In this document: positions 1 to 5,380 of the stretch, piece after piece
Layout of the letters: every line of letters starts with the position of its first letter
Position numbering within the stretch: position 1 is the first letter of the stretch
Assembly (NCBI GenBank): GCA_017530465.1
Contig: JAFXMJ010000213.1
Location: 1-7,781 of the forward strand
Source of the DNA: Bacteroidales bacterium
GTDB lineage: Bacteria; Bacteroidota; Bacteroidia; Bacteroidales; UBA3824
Direction: 5' to 3'
DNA length: 7,781 nt
Made by a program: the position numbers and the translations under genes
Notes under the pieces: generated by a model
Told to the model about the DNA's origin: nothing
The model's database searches: none
What the model saw: only the letters and a program-made list of their open reading frames with translations

Positions 1-67
1 CAACGCCTTCTCCAAGTCGGCTAAGGCTGCAATCGAGGCACTCAACGGTACTGTTAATACATTGTAG
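1..67 (+). CDS. rplO: 50S ribosomal protein L15, C-terminal end (partial)
   Basis: This is the last 21 codons of a gene that starts outside the window; the reading frame begins at base 2 and ends at TAG 65-67. The peptide ends FSKSAKAAIEALNGTVNTL, which resembles the C-terminus of L15, where a short helix (SxxAxxAIEAxGG) is followed by a beta strand. L15 is a large-subunit protein that binds 23S rRNA late in assembly. Its position 14 nt before secY is the conserved bacterial rplO-secY order, and that context carries much of the identification. Only the tail is visible, so nothing can be said about the rest of the protein. Confidence 0.85.
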   Translation, partial: NAFSKSAKAAIEALNGTVNTL

Positions 68-81
68 AAAACTTCACTTTA

Positions 82-1425
82 ATGAAAAACTTTATTCAGA
101 CACTTAGAAACATCTTGAGGATAGATGACCTGCGCAACAGGATCCTTGCAACGCTCGGTCTGGTGCTGGTTTACCGCGTGGGCGCGCACATTGTGCTCCC
201 GGGCATCGACCCCAACAAGCTTGCCGCATTGGGCGAGCAGACCAAGGACGGCATTATGTCCATCCTCAATATGTTTTCGGGTGGTGCATTCGCCAATGCC
301 TCCATCTTTGCGCTCGGTATCATGCCGTACATCACGGCATCTATCATAGTGCAGCTTTTAGGCATGGCCGTGCCGTATTTCCAGAGGCTCCAGAGGGACG
401 GTGAGAGCGGACGCCGCAAGATCAACCGCATCATCCGCATCCTCACGGTAGGTGTGATGCTGGTACAGGCTCCAAGTTACTTGATCAACCTGCACTACCA
501 GCTCCCCGATTCAGCCTTCCTCGCCGAAGGGTTCTGGGGGTTCACGTTCCCCTCGGTAATAATCCTTACGGCGGGCACCATGTTCATTATGTGGCTGGGT
601 GAACGTATCACTGACAAAGGCATCGGAAACGGTATTTCGCTCCTGATTATGATTGGTATCATCGCAAGGTTGCCATTCGCATTCGGCGCAGAGTTCGTTT
701 CCCGCGTACAGGAAGTAGGCGGCGGCGGTCTTATAGCTCTCATCGTTGAGCTTGTGATGCTCTTCCTGGTGTTTGTCGTATCAATTCTGCTCGTGCAAGG
801 CACCCGCAAGATTCCCGTGCAGTATGCCAAGAGGATTGTGGGCAACAAGCAGTACGGCGGTGTTAGGCAGTACATTCCGCTCAAGGTCAACGCGGCGGGC
901 GTTATGCCGATCATCTTCGCTCAGGCTCTGATGTTCATTCCTCTTATGTTCACGCACTTCAATACCGAGGCCACCTCGTCGATTGCCACCGCTTTCGCCG
1001 ACTACACCGGCTTCTGGTACAACTTCACCTTCGCGTTGCTCGTGATTGTGTTCACGTATTTCTATACGGCGATTACATTCAGCCCGCAGCAGATGGCTGA
1101 CGAAATGAAGAAGCGTGGCGGCTACATTCCCGGCGTCAAGCCTGGTAAGAAGACTGTTGAGTTCCTCGACGACATTATGTCGCGCATCACTCTCCCTGGT
1201 TCCATCTTCCTGGCACTCATCGCAATCCTGCCTGTGTTCGCGATACTCTGCCACGTCAACAACCAGTTTGCCCAGTTCTACGGCGGCACCTCGTTGCTGA
1301 TTATGGTAGGTGTAATACTCGACACACTCCAGCAGATTGAAAGCCACCTCCTGATGCACCACTACGACGGACTTATGAAGTCGGGTCGCATCAAGGGACG
1401 CACAGGATCCACGGCGGCATTGTAA
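82..1425 (+). CDS. secY: Preprotein translocase subunit SecY
   Basis: SecY is the channel-forming subunit of the SecYEG translocon in the inner membrane, through which unfolded secretory proteins and nascent membrane proteins pass. The 447-residue product is a normal length and has about ten hydrophobic segments, the first near residues 20-40. Family hallmarks are visible: the plug and second-helix region around 60-95, GIGNGISLLI at 180-189, the cytosolic loop with GTRKIPVQYAKR at 240-251, and the C5 loop with GGYIPGVKPGKKT at 346-358. The C5 loop has Lys353 where E. coli SecY has the functionally important Arg357. The ATG at 82 is 14 nt after the rplO stop, so the two are surely cotranscribed. 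There is no Shine-Dalgarno; the start context is A/T-rich. A strong terminator follows 18 nt after the stop, making secY the last gene of its unit. Confidence 0.98.
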   Translation: MKNFIQTLRNILRIDDLRNRILATLGLVLVYRVGAHIVLPGIDPNKLAALGEQTKDGIMSILNMFSGGAFANASIFALGIMPYITASIIVQLLGMAVPYFQRLQRDGESGRRKINRIIRILTVGVMLVQAPSYLINLHYQLPDSAFLAEGFWGFTFPSVIILTAGTMFIMWLGERITDKGIGNGISLLIMIGIIARLPFAFGAEFVSRVQEVGGGGLIALIVELVMLFLVFVVSILLVQGTRKIPVQYAKRIVGNKQYGGVRQYIPLKVNAAGVMPIIFAQALMFIPLMFTHFNTEATSSIATAFADYTGFWYNFTFALLVIVFTYFYTAITFSPQQMADEMKKRGGYIPGVKPGKKTVEFLDDIMSRITLPGSIFLALIAILPVFAILCHVNNQFAQFYGGTSLLIMVGVILDTLQQIESHLLMHHYDGLMKSGRIKGRTGSTAAL

Positions 1426-1442
1426 CGGCGGCATCCTATTCC

Positions 1443-1467
1443 AAAAACCCCGCTCGACGGGGTTTTT
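1443..1467 (+). terminator. Rho-independent terminator after secY
   Basis: There is a perfect 10-bp inverted repeat: AAAAACCCCG (1443-1452), loop CTCGA, then CGGGGTTTTT (1458-1467). The GC core plus the terminal T run is a textbook intrinsic terminator, and the A run on the left arm means it could also act on the minus strand. It begins 18 nt after the secY stop codon and separates the rplO-secY unit from infA downstream. Confidence 0.93.
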
Positions 1468-1495
1468 GCAAAGTTTATATTGGAAGGTATTGTAT

Positions 1496-1547
1496 GGTTG
1501 GTTCTCCGGCCCAACTTCATAAAACAAGGCGGGGCGGAGAATCAATT
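1496..1547 (+). other. Long imperfect hairpin in the secY-infA gap
   Basis: Bases 1498-1512 can pair with 1531-1545: four outer pairs (one G-T wobble), a perfect 7-bp block TTCTCCG/CGGAGAA (1502-1508 with 1535-1541), one G-G mismatch, then CCC/GGG around an 18-nt loop. Two more wobble pairs extend it to 1496/1547. It is followed by TTTTG, so it could be a second, weaker terminator. It could also be a structured remnant of something that once lay between secY and infA. It contains no ORF worth calling. Confidence 0.55.
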
Positions 1548-1601
1548 TTGTTGGAAAAATTATAATTTTCAAAAAAAAATTGAAATTACCTTCAAATAAG
1601 T

Positions 1602-1632
1602 TTTGCAGTTTAGTCTTATTGTTGTATCTTTG
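1602..1632 (+). promoter_or_regulatory. Bacteroidota-type sigma-70 promoter for infA and downstream genes (P1)
   Basis: A -33 box TTTG (1602-1605), a 19-nt spacer and a -7 box TATCTTTG (1625-1632) match the Bacteroidota consensus TTTG-N19-TAnnTTTG exactly. An A-tract and AT-rich palindrome (1556-1579) lie just upstream, resembling an UP element. The predicted transcript would start near 1638-1642, giving infA a leader of about 125 nt. The promoter follows the secY terminator, so it is likely to drive the infA-rpmJ-rpsM-rpsK-rpsD-rpoA-rplQ unit. Confidence 0.85.
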
Positions 1633-1641
1633 ACGGCTGAA

Positions 1642-1677
1642 ATGAAGGGTTGTTTAATCCTTTGTTGTCATAAATGA
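1642..1677 (+). other. Candidate leader ORF 1 upstream of infA (11 codons)
   Basis: ATG 1642 opens an 11-codon frame, MKGCLILCCHK, ending at TGA 1675-1677, almost at the predicted start of the P1 transcript. Three of its eleven residues are Cys. If translated it would be nearly leaderless. Nothing beyond the start, stop and position supports it, so it may be chance. Confidence 0.2.
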
Positions 1678-1693
1678 TATTAACGTTTAATAT
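1677..1693 (+). promoter_or_regulatory. Perfect dyad ATATTAA-CGT-TTAATAT in the infA leader
   Basis: A perfect 7-bp inverted repeat with a 3-nt centre lies between P1 and a second -7-like box. It covers the place where the -33 element of that second promoter would be. This position suits a protein-binding operator or a small RNA hairpin. The AT-rich composition makes chance occurrence possible. Confidence 0.4.
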
Positions 1694-1701
1694 TTGTAAA
1701 G

Positions 1702-1709
1702 TATCTTTG
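1702..1709 (+). promoter_or_regulatory. Second -7 element upstream of infA (candidate P2)
   Basis: TATCTTTG occurs again here, identical to the P1 -7 box and 77 nt downstream of it. About 19-20 nt upstream there is only TTAAC within the dyad at 1677-1693, so a good -33 box is lacking. A second, possibly regulated, start near 1716 would give a leader of about 50 nt. It is less certain than P1. Confidence 0.45.
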
Positions 1710-1725
1710 GCATCTGGATTTTTCT

Positions 1726-1755
1726 ATGGTGCAAGAAAACGAAGGTGTTTCATAA
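1726..1755 (+). other. Candidate leader ORF 2 upstream of infA (9 codons)
   Basis: ATG 1726 opens MVQENEGVS and stops at TAA 1753-1755, 10 nt before the infA ATG, in a different frame. Translation of it could influence initiation at infA by keeping ribosomes near the start. Evidence is limited to frame and position. Confidence 0.22.
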
Positions 1756-1765
1756 ATTTTTGAAG

Positions 1766-2023
1766 ATGAGCGACGAAAAAAAGCAACCGACAAACGTTGT
1801 AAGGCACACCAAGGAGAAGGCCATCGAGAAGGACGGCATCATCACCGAGGCGCTCTCCAACGCTACATTCCGCGTCGAGCTTGAGAATGGCCATGTAATC
1901 ACGGCTCATATCTCCGGCAAGATGCGCCAGCATTACATTAGGATACTCCCCGGCGACAAGGTTAAGGTGGAGATGTCCGTGTATGACCTGTCGAAGGGCA
2001 GGATATCTTTCAGGTACAAATAA
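1766..2023 (+). CDS. infA: Translation initiation factor IF-1
   Basis: IF-1 is a small OB-fold (S1-type) protein that occupies the A site of the 30S subunit during initiation and helps IF-2 and IF-3 select the start. The core from KDGIITEALSNATFRVELENG through the ITAHISGKMRQHYIRI segment to YDLSKGRISFRYK is unmistakable. Starting at ATG 1766 gives 85 residues, about 13 more than the usual 72. The extra N-terminal part (MSDEKKQPTNVVRHTKEK) is polar and charged, and no ATG, GTG or TTG lies in frame closer to the core, so the extension appears real. An in-frame GTG at 1745 would give 92 residues but is less likely. The start lacks a Shine-Dalgarno. rpmJ follows 17 nt after the stop. Confidence 0.97.
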   Translation: MSDEKKQPTNVVRHTKEKAIEKDGIITEALSNATFRVELENGHVITAHISGKMRQHYIRILPGDKVKVEMSVYDLSKGRISFRYK

Positions 2024-2040
2024 AAAAAGGACACAATAAA

Positions 2041-2157
2041 ATGAAAGTTAGAACTTCTGTAAAGAAAAGGTCGGCAGACTGCAAGGTAGTAAGAAGGAAG
2101 GGCAGGGTTTACATCATCTGCAAGTCCAATCCCAAATTCAAGCAGCGCCAAGGCTAA
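2041..2157 (+). CDS. rpmJ: 50S ribosomal protein L36
   Basis: This 38-codon gene encodes L36, the smallest large-subunit protein, which binds 23S rRNA. The sequence opens MKVRTSVKKRSADCKVVRRKG and ends with the invariant KQRQG; length is exactly that of the family. In zinc-binding L36, four ligands (Cys11, Cys14, Cys27, His33 in E. coli) form a ribbon. Here Cys14 and Cys27 are kept but positions 11 and 33 are Ser and Phe, so the site is half lost and probably does not hold zinc. The gene has tandem stops, TAA then TAG. It is preceded by AAGGA 9 nt before the ATG, one of the few Shine-Dalgarno-like sites in the window. It is cotranscribed with infA. Confidence 0.97.
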   Translation: MKVRTSVKKRSADCKVVRRKGRVYIICKSNPKFKQRQG

Positions 2158-2172
2158 TAGTAACCAAGATTT

Positions 2173-2212
2173 TTGGCACCGTGTCCCAGAGTTGGAGTGT
2201 CTGCGGCGCCAG
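2173..2212 (+). promoter_or_regulatory. Hairpin in the rpmJ-rpsM gap, candidate ribosomal-protein leader
   Basis: TTGGCACCG (2173-2181) pairs with CGGCGCCAG (2204-2212): eight of nine pairs form, with one A-C mismatch and one wobble. A short inner hairpin, CCA-GAGT-TGG (2186-2195), sits within. No T run follows, so it is not an intrinsic terminator. In E. coli and Bacillus the alpha operon is autoregulated by S4 at an RNA structure upstream of rpsM or in the rpsD leader. This 86-nt gap, the largest inside the downstream unit, is the matching place. That function is inference. Confidence 0.45.
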
Positions 2213-2243
2213 GAATGATCAAATACATTAAGAACACAAGAAA

Positions 2244-2621
2244 ATGGCAAGAATTGTTGGTGTAGATTTACCAAAAAACAAACGCGGCGAGATAGGCCTC
2301 ACCTACATCTTCGGCATCGGCCGCAGCAGGGCGAACAAGATCCTTTCGGAAGCCGGCATTGACAAGGACATCAAAGTCCAGGACTGGAACGACGACCAGG
2401 TAGCCAAGATCCGCCAGATTATCAACGACAACTTCAAGGTTGAGGGCGAATTGAGGTCGGAGGTGAGCATGAACATCAAGCGTCTGATGGACATCGGATG
2501 CTACAGGGGCATACGCCACCGCAACGGTCTGCCCGTGAGGGGCCAGAAGACCAAGAACAACGCCCGCACACGCAAGGGCAAGAAGAAGACAGTTGCAAAC
2601 AAGAAGAAAGCTACCAAGTAA
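2244..2621 (+). CDS. rpsM: 30S ribosomal protein S13
   Basis: S13 sits in the head of the small subunit, contacts 16S rRNA and L5 across the subunit interface, and its tail reaches the P-site tRNA. The 125-residue product begins MARIVGVDLPKNKRGEIGLTY and has the helix-two-turn-helix region near residues 15-60. The signature RGIRHRNGLPVRGQKTKNNAR near residues 89-109 is intact, and the protein ends in a Lys-rich tail typical of the family. The ATG is chosen for the universal MARIxGVDLP start; its upstream context is A-rich without a Shine-Dalgarno. rpsK follows after 13 nt. The order rpsM-rpsK-rpsD-rpoA-rplQ is the classical alpha operon. Confidence 0.98.
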   Translation: MARIVGVDLPKNKRGEIGLTYIFGIGRSRANKILSEAGIDKDIKVQDWNDDQVAKIRQIINDNFKVEGELRSEVSMNIKRLMDIGCYRGIRHRNGLPVRGQKTKNNARTRKGKKKTVANKKKATK

Positions 2622-2634
2622 TAATTAGTAGAAA

Positions 2635-3024
2635 ATGGCACAGAAATCTAAAGTAACGAGAAAGAGAGTTGTAAAGGTGGATTCTGTGGGCGAGGCTCAC
2701 ATCCATTCCTCCTTCAACAATATAATCATCTCTTTGACCAACGCTTCGGGGGAGGTCATTTCTTGGGCTTCCGCCGGCAAGATGGGTTTCAAGGGCTCCA
2801 AGAAGAACACACCCTATGCAGCGCAGCAGGCAGCCAACGAATGTTCCAAGACTGCCTATGATTTGGGACTCCGCAAGGTGAAGGTATATGTGAAGGGCCC
2901 GGGCAACGGCCGCGAGGCTGCCATCAGGGCTATCCATGGCTCAGGCGTCGAAGTTGTGGAAATTATCGACGTTACTCCTCTTCCGCACAACGGATGCCGT
3001 CCTGCCAAGAAGAGAAGAGTGTAA
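2635..3024 (+). CDS. rpsK: 30S ribosomal protein S11
   Basis: S11 forms part of the platform of the 30S subunit, near the mRNA exit and the 3' end of 16S rRNA. The 129-residue protein has the expected basic N-terminus and the fold's opening HIHSSFNNIIISLTNASGEV near residues 22-41. It also has the GPGNGREAAIRAIHGSG motif near 92-108 and the invariant end DVTPLPHNGCRPAKKRRV. Length and sequence are ordinary for Bacteroidota. The gene lies 13 nt after rpsM and 36 nt before rpsD, all in one transcription unit. The start context is A-rich. Confidence 0.98.
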   Translation: MAQKSKVTRKRVVKVDSVGEAHIHSSFNNIIISLTNASGEVISWASAGKMGFKGSKKNTPYAAQQAANECSKTAYDLGLRKVKVYVKGPGNGREAAIRAIHGSGVEVVEIIDVTPLPHNGCRPAKKRRV

Positions 3025-3060
3025 TCATAGTTTCAGTTAGTCTAAAAAATACATTACAAA

Positions 3061-3669
3061 ATGGCACGATATACAGGTCCTAAATCCAAAATCGCCAGGA
3101 AATTTGGCGAACCAATTTTCGGTACAGACAAATACCTTGACAGGAAAGGCTATCCTCCGGGACAGCACGGCCAGGCCGCCAAGCGCAAGAAGGTGTCGGA
3201 GTACGGCACACAGCTCAAGGAGAAGCAGAAGGCTAAGTACATCTACGGTCTTCTCGAGCGTCAGTTCTCCAACCTCTTCAAGAAGGCTTCCAGAATGTCT
3301 GGTGTAACGGGCGAGACCCTCATCCAGCTCCTCGAGCAGAGGCTTGACAATGTTGTGTACAGGCTCGGCATCGCTCCCTCAAGGGCAGCTGCTCGTCAGC
3401 TTGTGTCGCACAGGCACATTGTTGTGAACGGCTCGGTATGCGGCATCCCCTCTTACCATGTGAAGGTGGGCGACATCGTCGGTGTACGCGAAAGGTCCAA
3501 GGCTCTCGATGTAATCGTCAATTCGCTCCAGGGCGCTAACAGGTCCAGGTTCAATTGGCTCGAGTGGGACGGCAACCAGATGGCAGGAAAGTTCATGAAC
3601 GTTCCCGCACGCGAGGACATCCCCGAGAACATCAAGGAGCAACTCATCGTCGAACTTTATTCTAAATAA
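3061..3669 (+). CDS. rpsD: 30S ribosomal protein S4
   Basis: S4 is a primary 16S rRNA binder that starts assembly of the 30S body and helps form the mRNA entry tunnel; in several bacteria it also represses its own operon. The 202-residue protein starts MARYTGPKSKIARKFGEPIF and lacks the N-terminal Cys cluster of zinc-binding S4, so it is the cysteine-free type. The S4 RNA-binding domain spans about residues 92-155 (QRLDNVVYRLG, SRAAARQLVSHRHIVVNG). The end, AREDIPENIKEQLIVELYSK, is normal. It sits between rpsK and rpoA, with only 16 nt to rpoA, and is the likely regulator if the rpsM leader hairpin is a true control site. Confidence 0.98.
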   Translation: MARYTGPKSKIARKFGEPIFGTDKYLDRKGYPPGQHGQAAKRKKVSEYGTQLKEKQKAKYIYGLLERQFSNLFKKASRMSGVTGETLIQLLEQRLDNVVYRLGIAPSRAAARQLVSHRHIVVNGSVCGIPSYHVKVGDIVGVRERSKALDVIVNSLQGANRSRFNWLEWDGNQMAGKFMNVPAREDIPENIKEQLIVELYSK

Positions 3670-3685
3670 TAAACAACAGATTCAA

Positions 3686-4678
3686 ATGGCAATATTAGCT
3701 TTTCAAAAGCCCGACAAGGTAATAATGTTGGAGGCTGACGAAATGTACGGAAAATTCGAGTTTCGTCCCCTTGAGCCCGGTTTCGGCATTACTATTGGCA
3801 ATGCGCTGAGGAGGATTCTTCTTTCTTCTTTGGAAGGTTTTGCCATCACCTCGATTCGCATCGAGGGAGTCGACCACGAATTTTCGACAATTCCGGGTGT
3901 CATAGAGGATGTTACCGAAATTATCCTCAATATTAAGAAGATACGCTTCAAGCAGATTGTTGACGGGCAGGATTTTGAAAAGGCTGTTGTCACTATTAGC
4001 GGACAGGAGCAGTTCACCGCCGGCGACATCGAGAAGTTCCTCACCAACTTCAAGGTCCTCAACCCCGGTCAGGTAATCTGCAATATGGAACCCTCCGTGA
4101 AGCTCTCTATCGAGCTTACCATCAACAAGGGCCGCGGATATGTTCCTGCAGACGAAAACAAGCTGCCTGACAGCGAGATTGGCGTGATTGCTGTGGATTC
4201 CATCTACACGCCCATCAAGAACGTCAAGTATGCCACCGAAAACTACCGCGTGGAGCAGAAGACCGACTACGAGAAGCTCGTTATTGAGGTGACCACCGAT
4301 GGCTCGATCAATCCTAAGGACGCTCTCAAAGAGGCCGCTAAGATTCTCATCCATCACTTTATGCTGTTCTCCGACGAGAAGATCACTCTCGACTCTACCG
4401 AGGAGGCTGGCGATGAGCAGTTTGACGAGACCCTCCTCCACATGAGGCAGCTCCTCAAGACCAAGCTCGTGGATCTCGACCTCTCCGTCAGGGCACTCAA
4501 CTGCCTCAAGGCCGCAGACGTTGAAACGCTCGCCGACCTTGTTGTATTCAACAAAAACGACTTGCTTAAGTTCCGCAATTTTGGCAAAAAGTCGCTCTCT
4601 GAGCTTGACGATCTCCTTGCCAACATGGACTTGAACTTTGGCATGGACATTTCTAAGTACAAACTTGATAAAGATTAA
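3686..4678 (+). CDS. rpoA: DNA-directed RNA polymerase subunit alpha
   Basis: The alpha subunit dimerises to start assembly of RNA polymerase and binds DNA and activators through its C-terminal domain. The 330-residue product has the N-terminal assembly domain at about 1-230, with GFGITIGNALRRILLSS at 32-48 as the dimerisation signature, then an acidic linker (about 235-250). The C-terminal domain contains Arg269 and Asn272, matching E. coli Arg265 and Asn268 that contact UP-element DNA, and GKKSL at 300-304. The DNA-contact surface therefore looks intact, in keeping with the A-tract upstream of the infA promoter. The gene starts 16 nt after rpsD and is followed by a 41-nt gap with a small hairpin before rplQ. 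Confidence 0.98.
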   Translation: MAILAFQKPDKVIMLEADEMYGKFEFRPLEPGFGITIGNALRRILLSSLEGFAITSIRIEGVDHEFSTIPGVIEDVTEIILNIKKIRFKQIVDGQDFEKAVVTISGQEQFTAGDIEKFLTNFKVLNPGQVICNMEPSVKLSIELTINKGRGYVPADENKLPDSEIGVIAVDSIYTPIKNVKYATENYRVEQKTDYEKLVIEVTTDGSINPKDALKEAAKILIHHFMLFSDEKITLDSTEEAGDEQFDETLLHMRQLLKTKLVDLDLSVRALNCLKAADVETLADLVVFNKNDLLKFRNFGKKSLSELDDLLANMDLNFGMDISKYKLDKD

Positions 4679-4684
4679 TCAGAA

Positions 4685-4700
4685 CGAGCAGTGATGCTCG
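4685..4700 (+). promoter_or_regulatory. Perfect hairpin with GTGA tetraloop between rpoA and rplQ
   Basis: CGAGCA (4685-4690) and TGCTCG (4695-4700) form a perfect 6-bp stem closed by GTGA, a GNRA-type tetraloop, in the 41-nt gap. No T run follows, so it is not an intrinsic terminator. It begins 7 nt after the rpoA stop codon and ends 19 nt before the rplQ start. It could be a processing or stability element, or a contact site for L17; this is inference. Confidence 0.5.
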
Positions 4701-4719
4701 ACACAACTTACTTTTAGCA

Positions 4720-5283
4720 ATGAGACATAGAGACAAAATAAACCACTTAGGCAGGACATACGGCCACAGGAAGTCGATGCTTACCAATATGGCTGTATCC
4801 TTGATTATGTCTGTAACGAAGGACAAGGACAAGAGGATCAATACGACTGTCGCCAAGGCTAAGGAGCTTCGCACTTTCATCGAGCCGATTCTCACGGCAT
4901 CCAAGGCAGACATCACCTACGCCGAGTCTAAGGCTTCGTCTGACGAAGAAAAGGTGGCTTTCAAGATAAAGAGGATGGCCGCCCACAGATTTGTATTCTC
5001 CAAGCTCCACCACAAGGAAGCTGTCAAGACTTTGTTCCAGCATGTTACTCCGGCTATCTACGACCGTCCGGGTGGCTACACGAGGATTCTCAAGACAGGT
5101 TTCCGTCTCGGCGACAATGCCAAGACCTGCATCATGGAGCTTGTGGACTTCAATCCTGACTACAAGCAGGGCAAGGGCGCATCCGCTAAGCCCGCAGGCA
5201 AGACCACTCGCCGTAGCCGCAAGAAAAAAGCCGCTGACGCTCCCGCAGCAGAAGCCGCAGCTACCGAGGCAAAGGCAGAGTAG
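4720..5283 (+). CDS. rplQ: 50S ribosomal protein L17 with extended C-terminal tail
   Basis: L17 binds 23S rRNA near the polypeptide exit tunnel. The core is clear: MRHRDKINHLGRTYGHRKSM at 1-20, KAKELRTFIEPILTASK at 46-62, GGYTRILKTGFRLGDNAKTCIMELVDF at 118-144. At 187 residues it is some 60 longer than E. coli L17 (127). Part of this is an insertion around residues 68-98; the rest is a low-complexity tail from about 147, first basic (KTTRRSRKKK) then Ala/Glu-rich. Such tails occur in Bacteroidota L17, so the tail is probably native and not a frameshift product. This is the last gene of the unit; the bidirectional terminator follows about 45 nt later. Confidence 0.97.
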   Translation: MRHRDKINHLGRTYGHRKSMLTNMAVSLIMSVTKDKDKRINTTVAKAKELRTFIEPILTASKADITYAESKASSDEEKVAFKIKRMAAHRFVFSKLHHKEAVKTLFQHVTPAIYDRPGGYTRILKTGFRLGDNAKTCIMELVDFNPDYKQGKGASAKPAGKTTRRSRKKKAADAPAAEAAATEAKAE

Positions 5284-5300
5284 TTCATCTGGAAATTCGG

Positions 5301-5316
5301 ACAGGCAACAGCCTGT
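5301..5316 (+). other. Small perfect hairpin after rplQ
   Basis: ACAGGC (5301-5306), loop AACA, GCCTGT (5311-5316) forms a perfect 6-bp stem in the rplQ 3' untranslated stretch, 12 nt before the main terminator. No T run follows. It may protect the 3' end of the transcript or assist termination, or it may be chance. Confidence 0.4.
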
Positions 5317-5328
5317 TGTAAATACACT

Positions 5329-5380
5329 GATAAAAAAAGACCGCCGCGATTCTTTTGGAAGCGTGGCGGTCTTTTTTATC
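5329..5380. terminator. Bidirectional terminator shared by rplQ (+) and maf (-)
   Basis: GATAAAAAAAGACCGCC (5329-5345) and GGCGGTCTTTTTTATC (5365-5380) are complementary apart from one extra A in the left arm. Inside, GCG/CGT and TTC/GAA add further pairs around a TTTTG loop. Read on the plus strand, the stem ends in six T; on the minus strand, in seven T. The convergent genes end on either side, and the maf stop codon (5381-5383) directly touches the repeat. Confidence 0.93.

Noticed and set aside
781..1572. 263-codon open frame on the minus strand opposite secY
   Set aside because: It lies antisense to a certain secY, its translation is rich in Arg, His and Glu with no recognisable domain, and it runs through the secY terminator. 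It is a by-product of secY codon use.
1745..1765. GTG start for infA giving 92 residues
   Set aside because: The ATG at 1766 is stronger and gives a product closer to normal IF-1 length; the upstream part overlaps the end of a small leader ORF.
3695..4441. 248-codon open frame on the minus strand opposite rpoA
   Set aside because: Fully antisense to rpoA, with no family resemblance and no promoter or start context of its own.
4702..4717. TACTTTTAG before rplQ as an internal promoter
   Set aside because: It misses the final G of the -7 box and has no -33 TTG at the correct distance.
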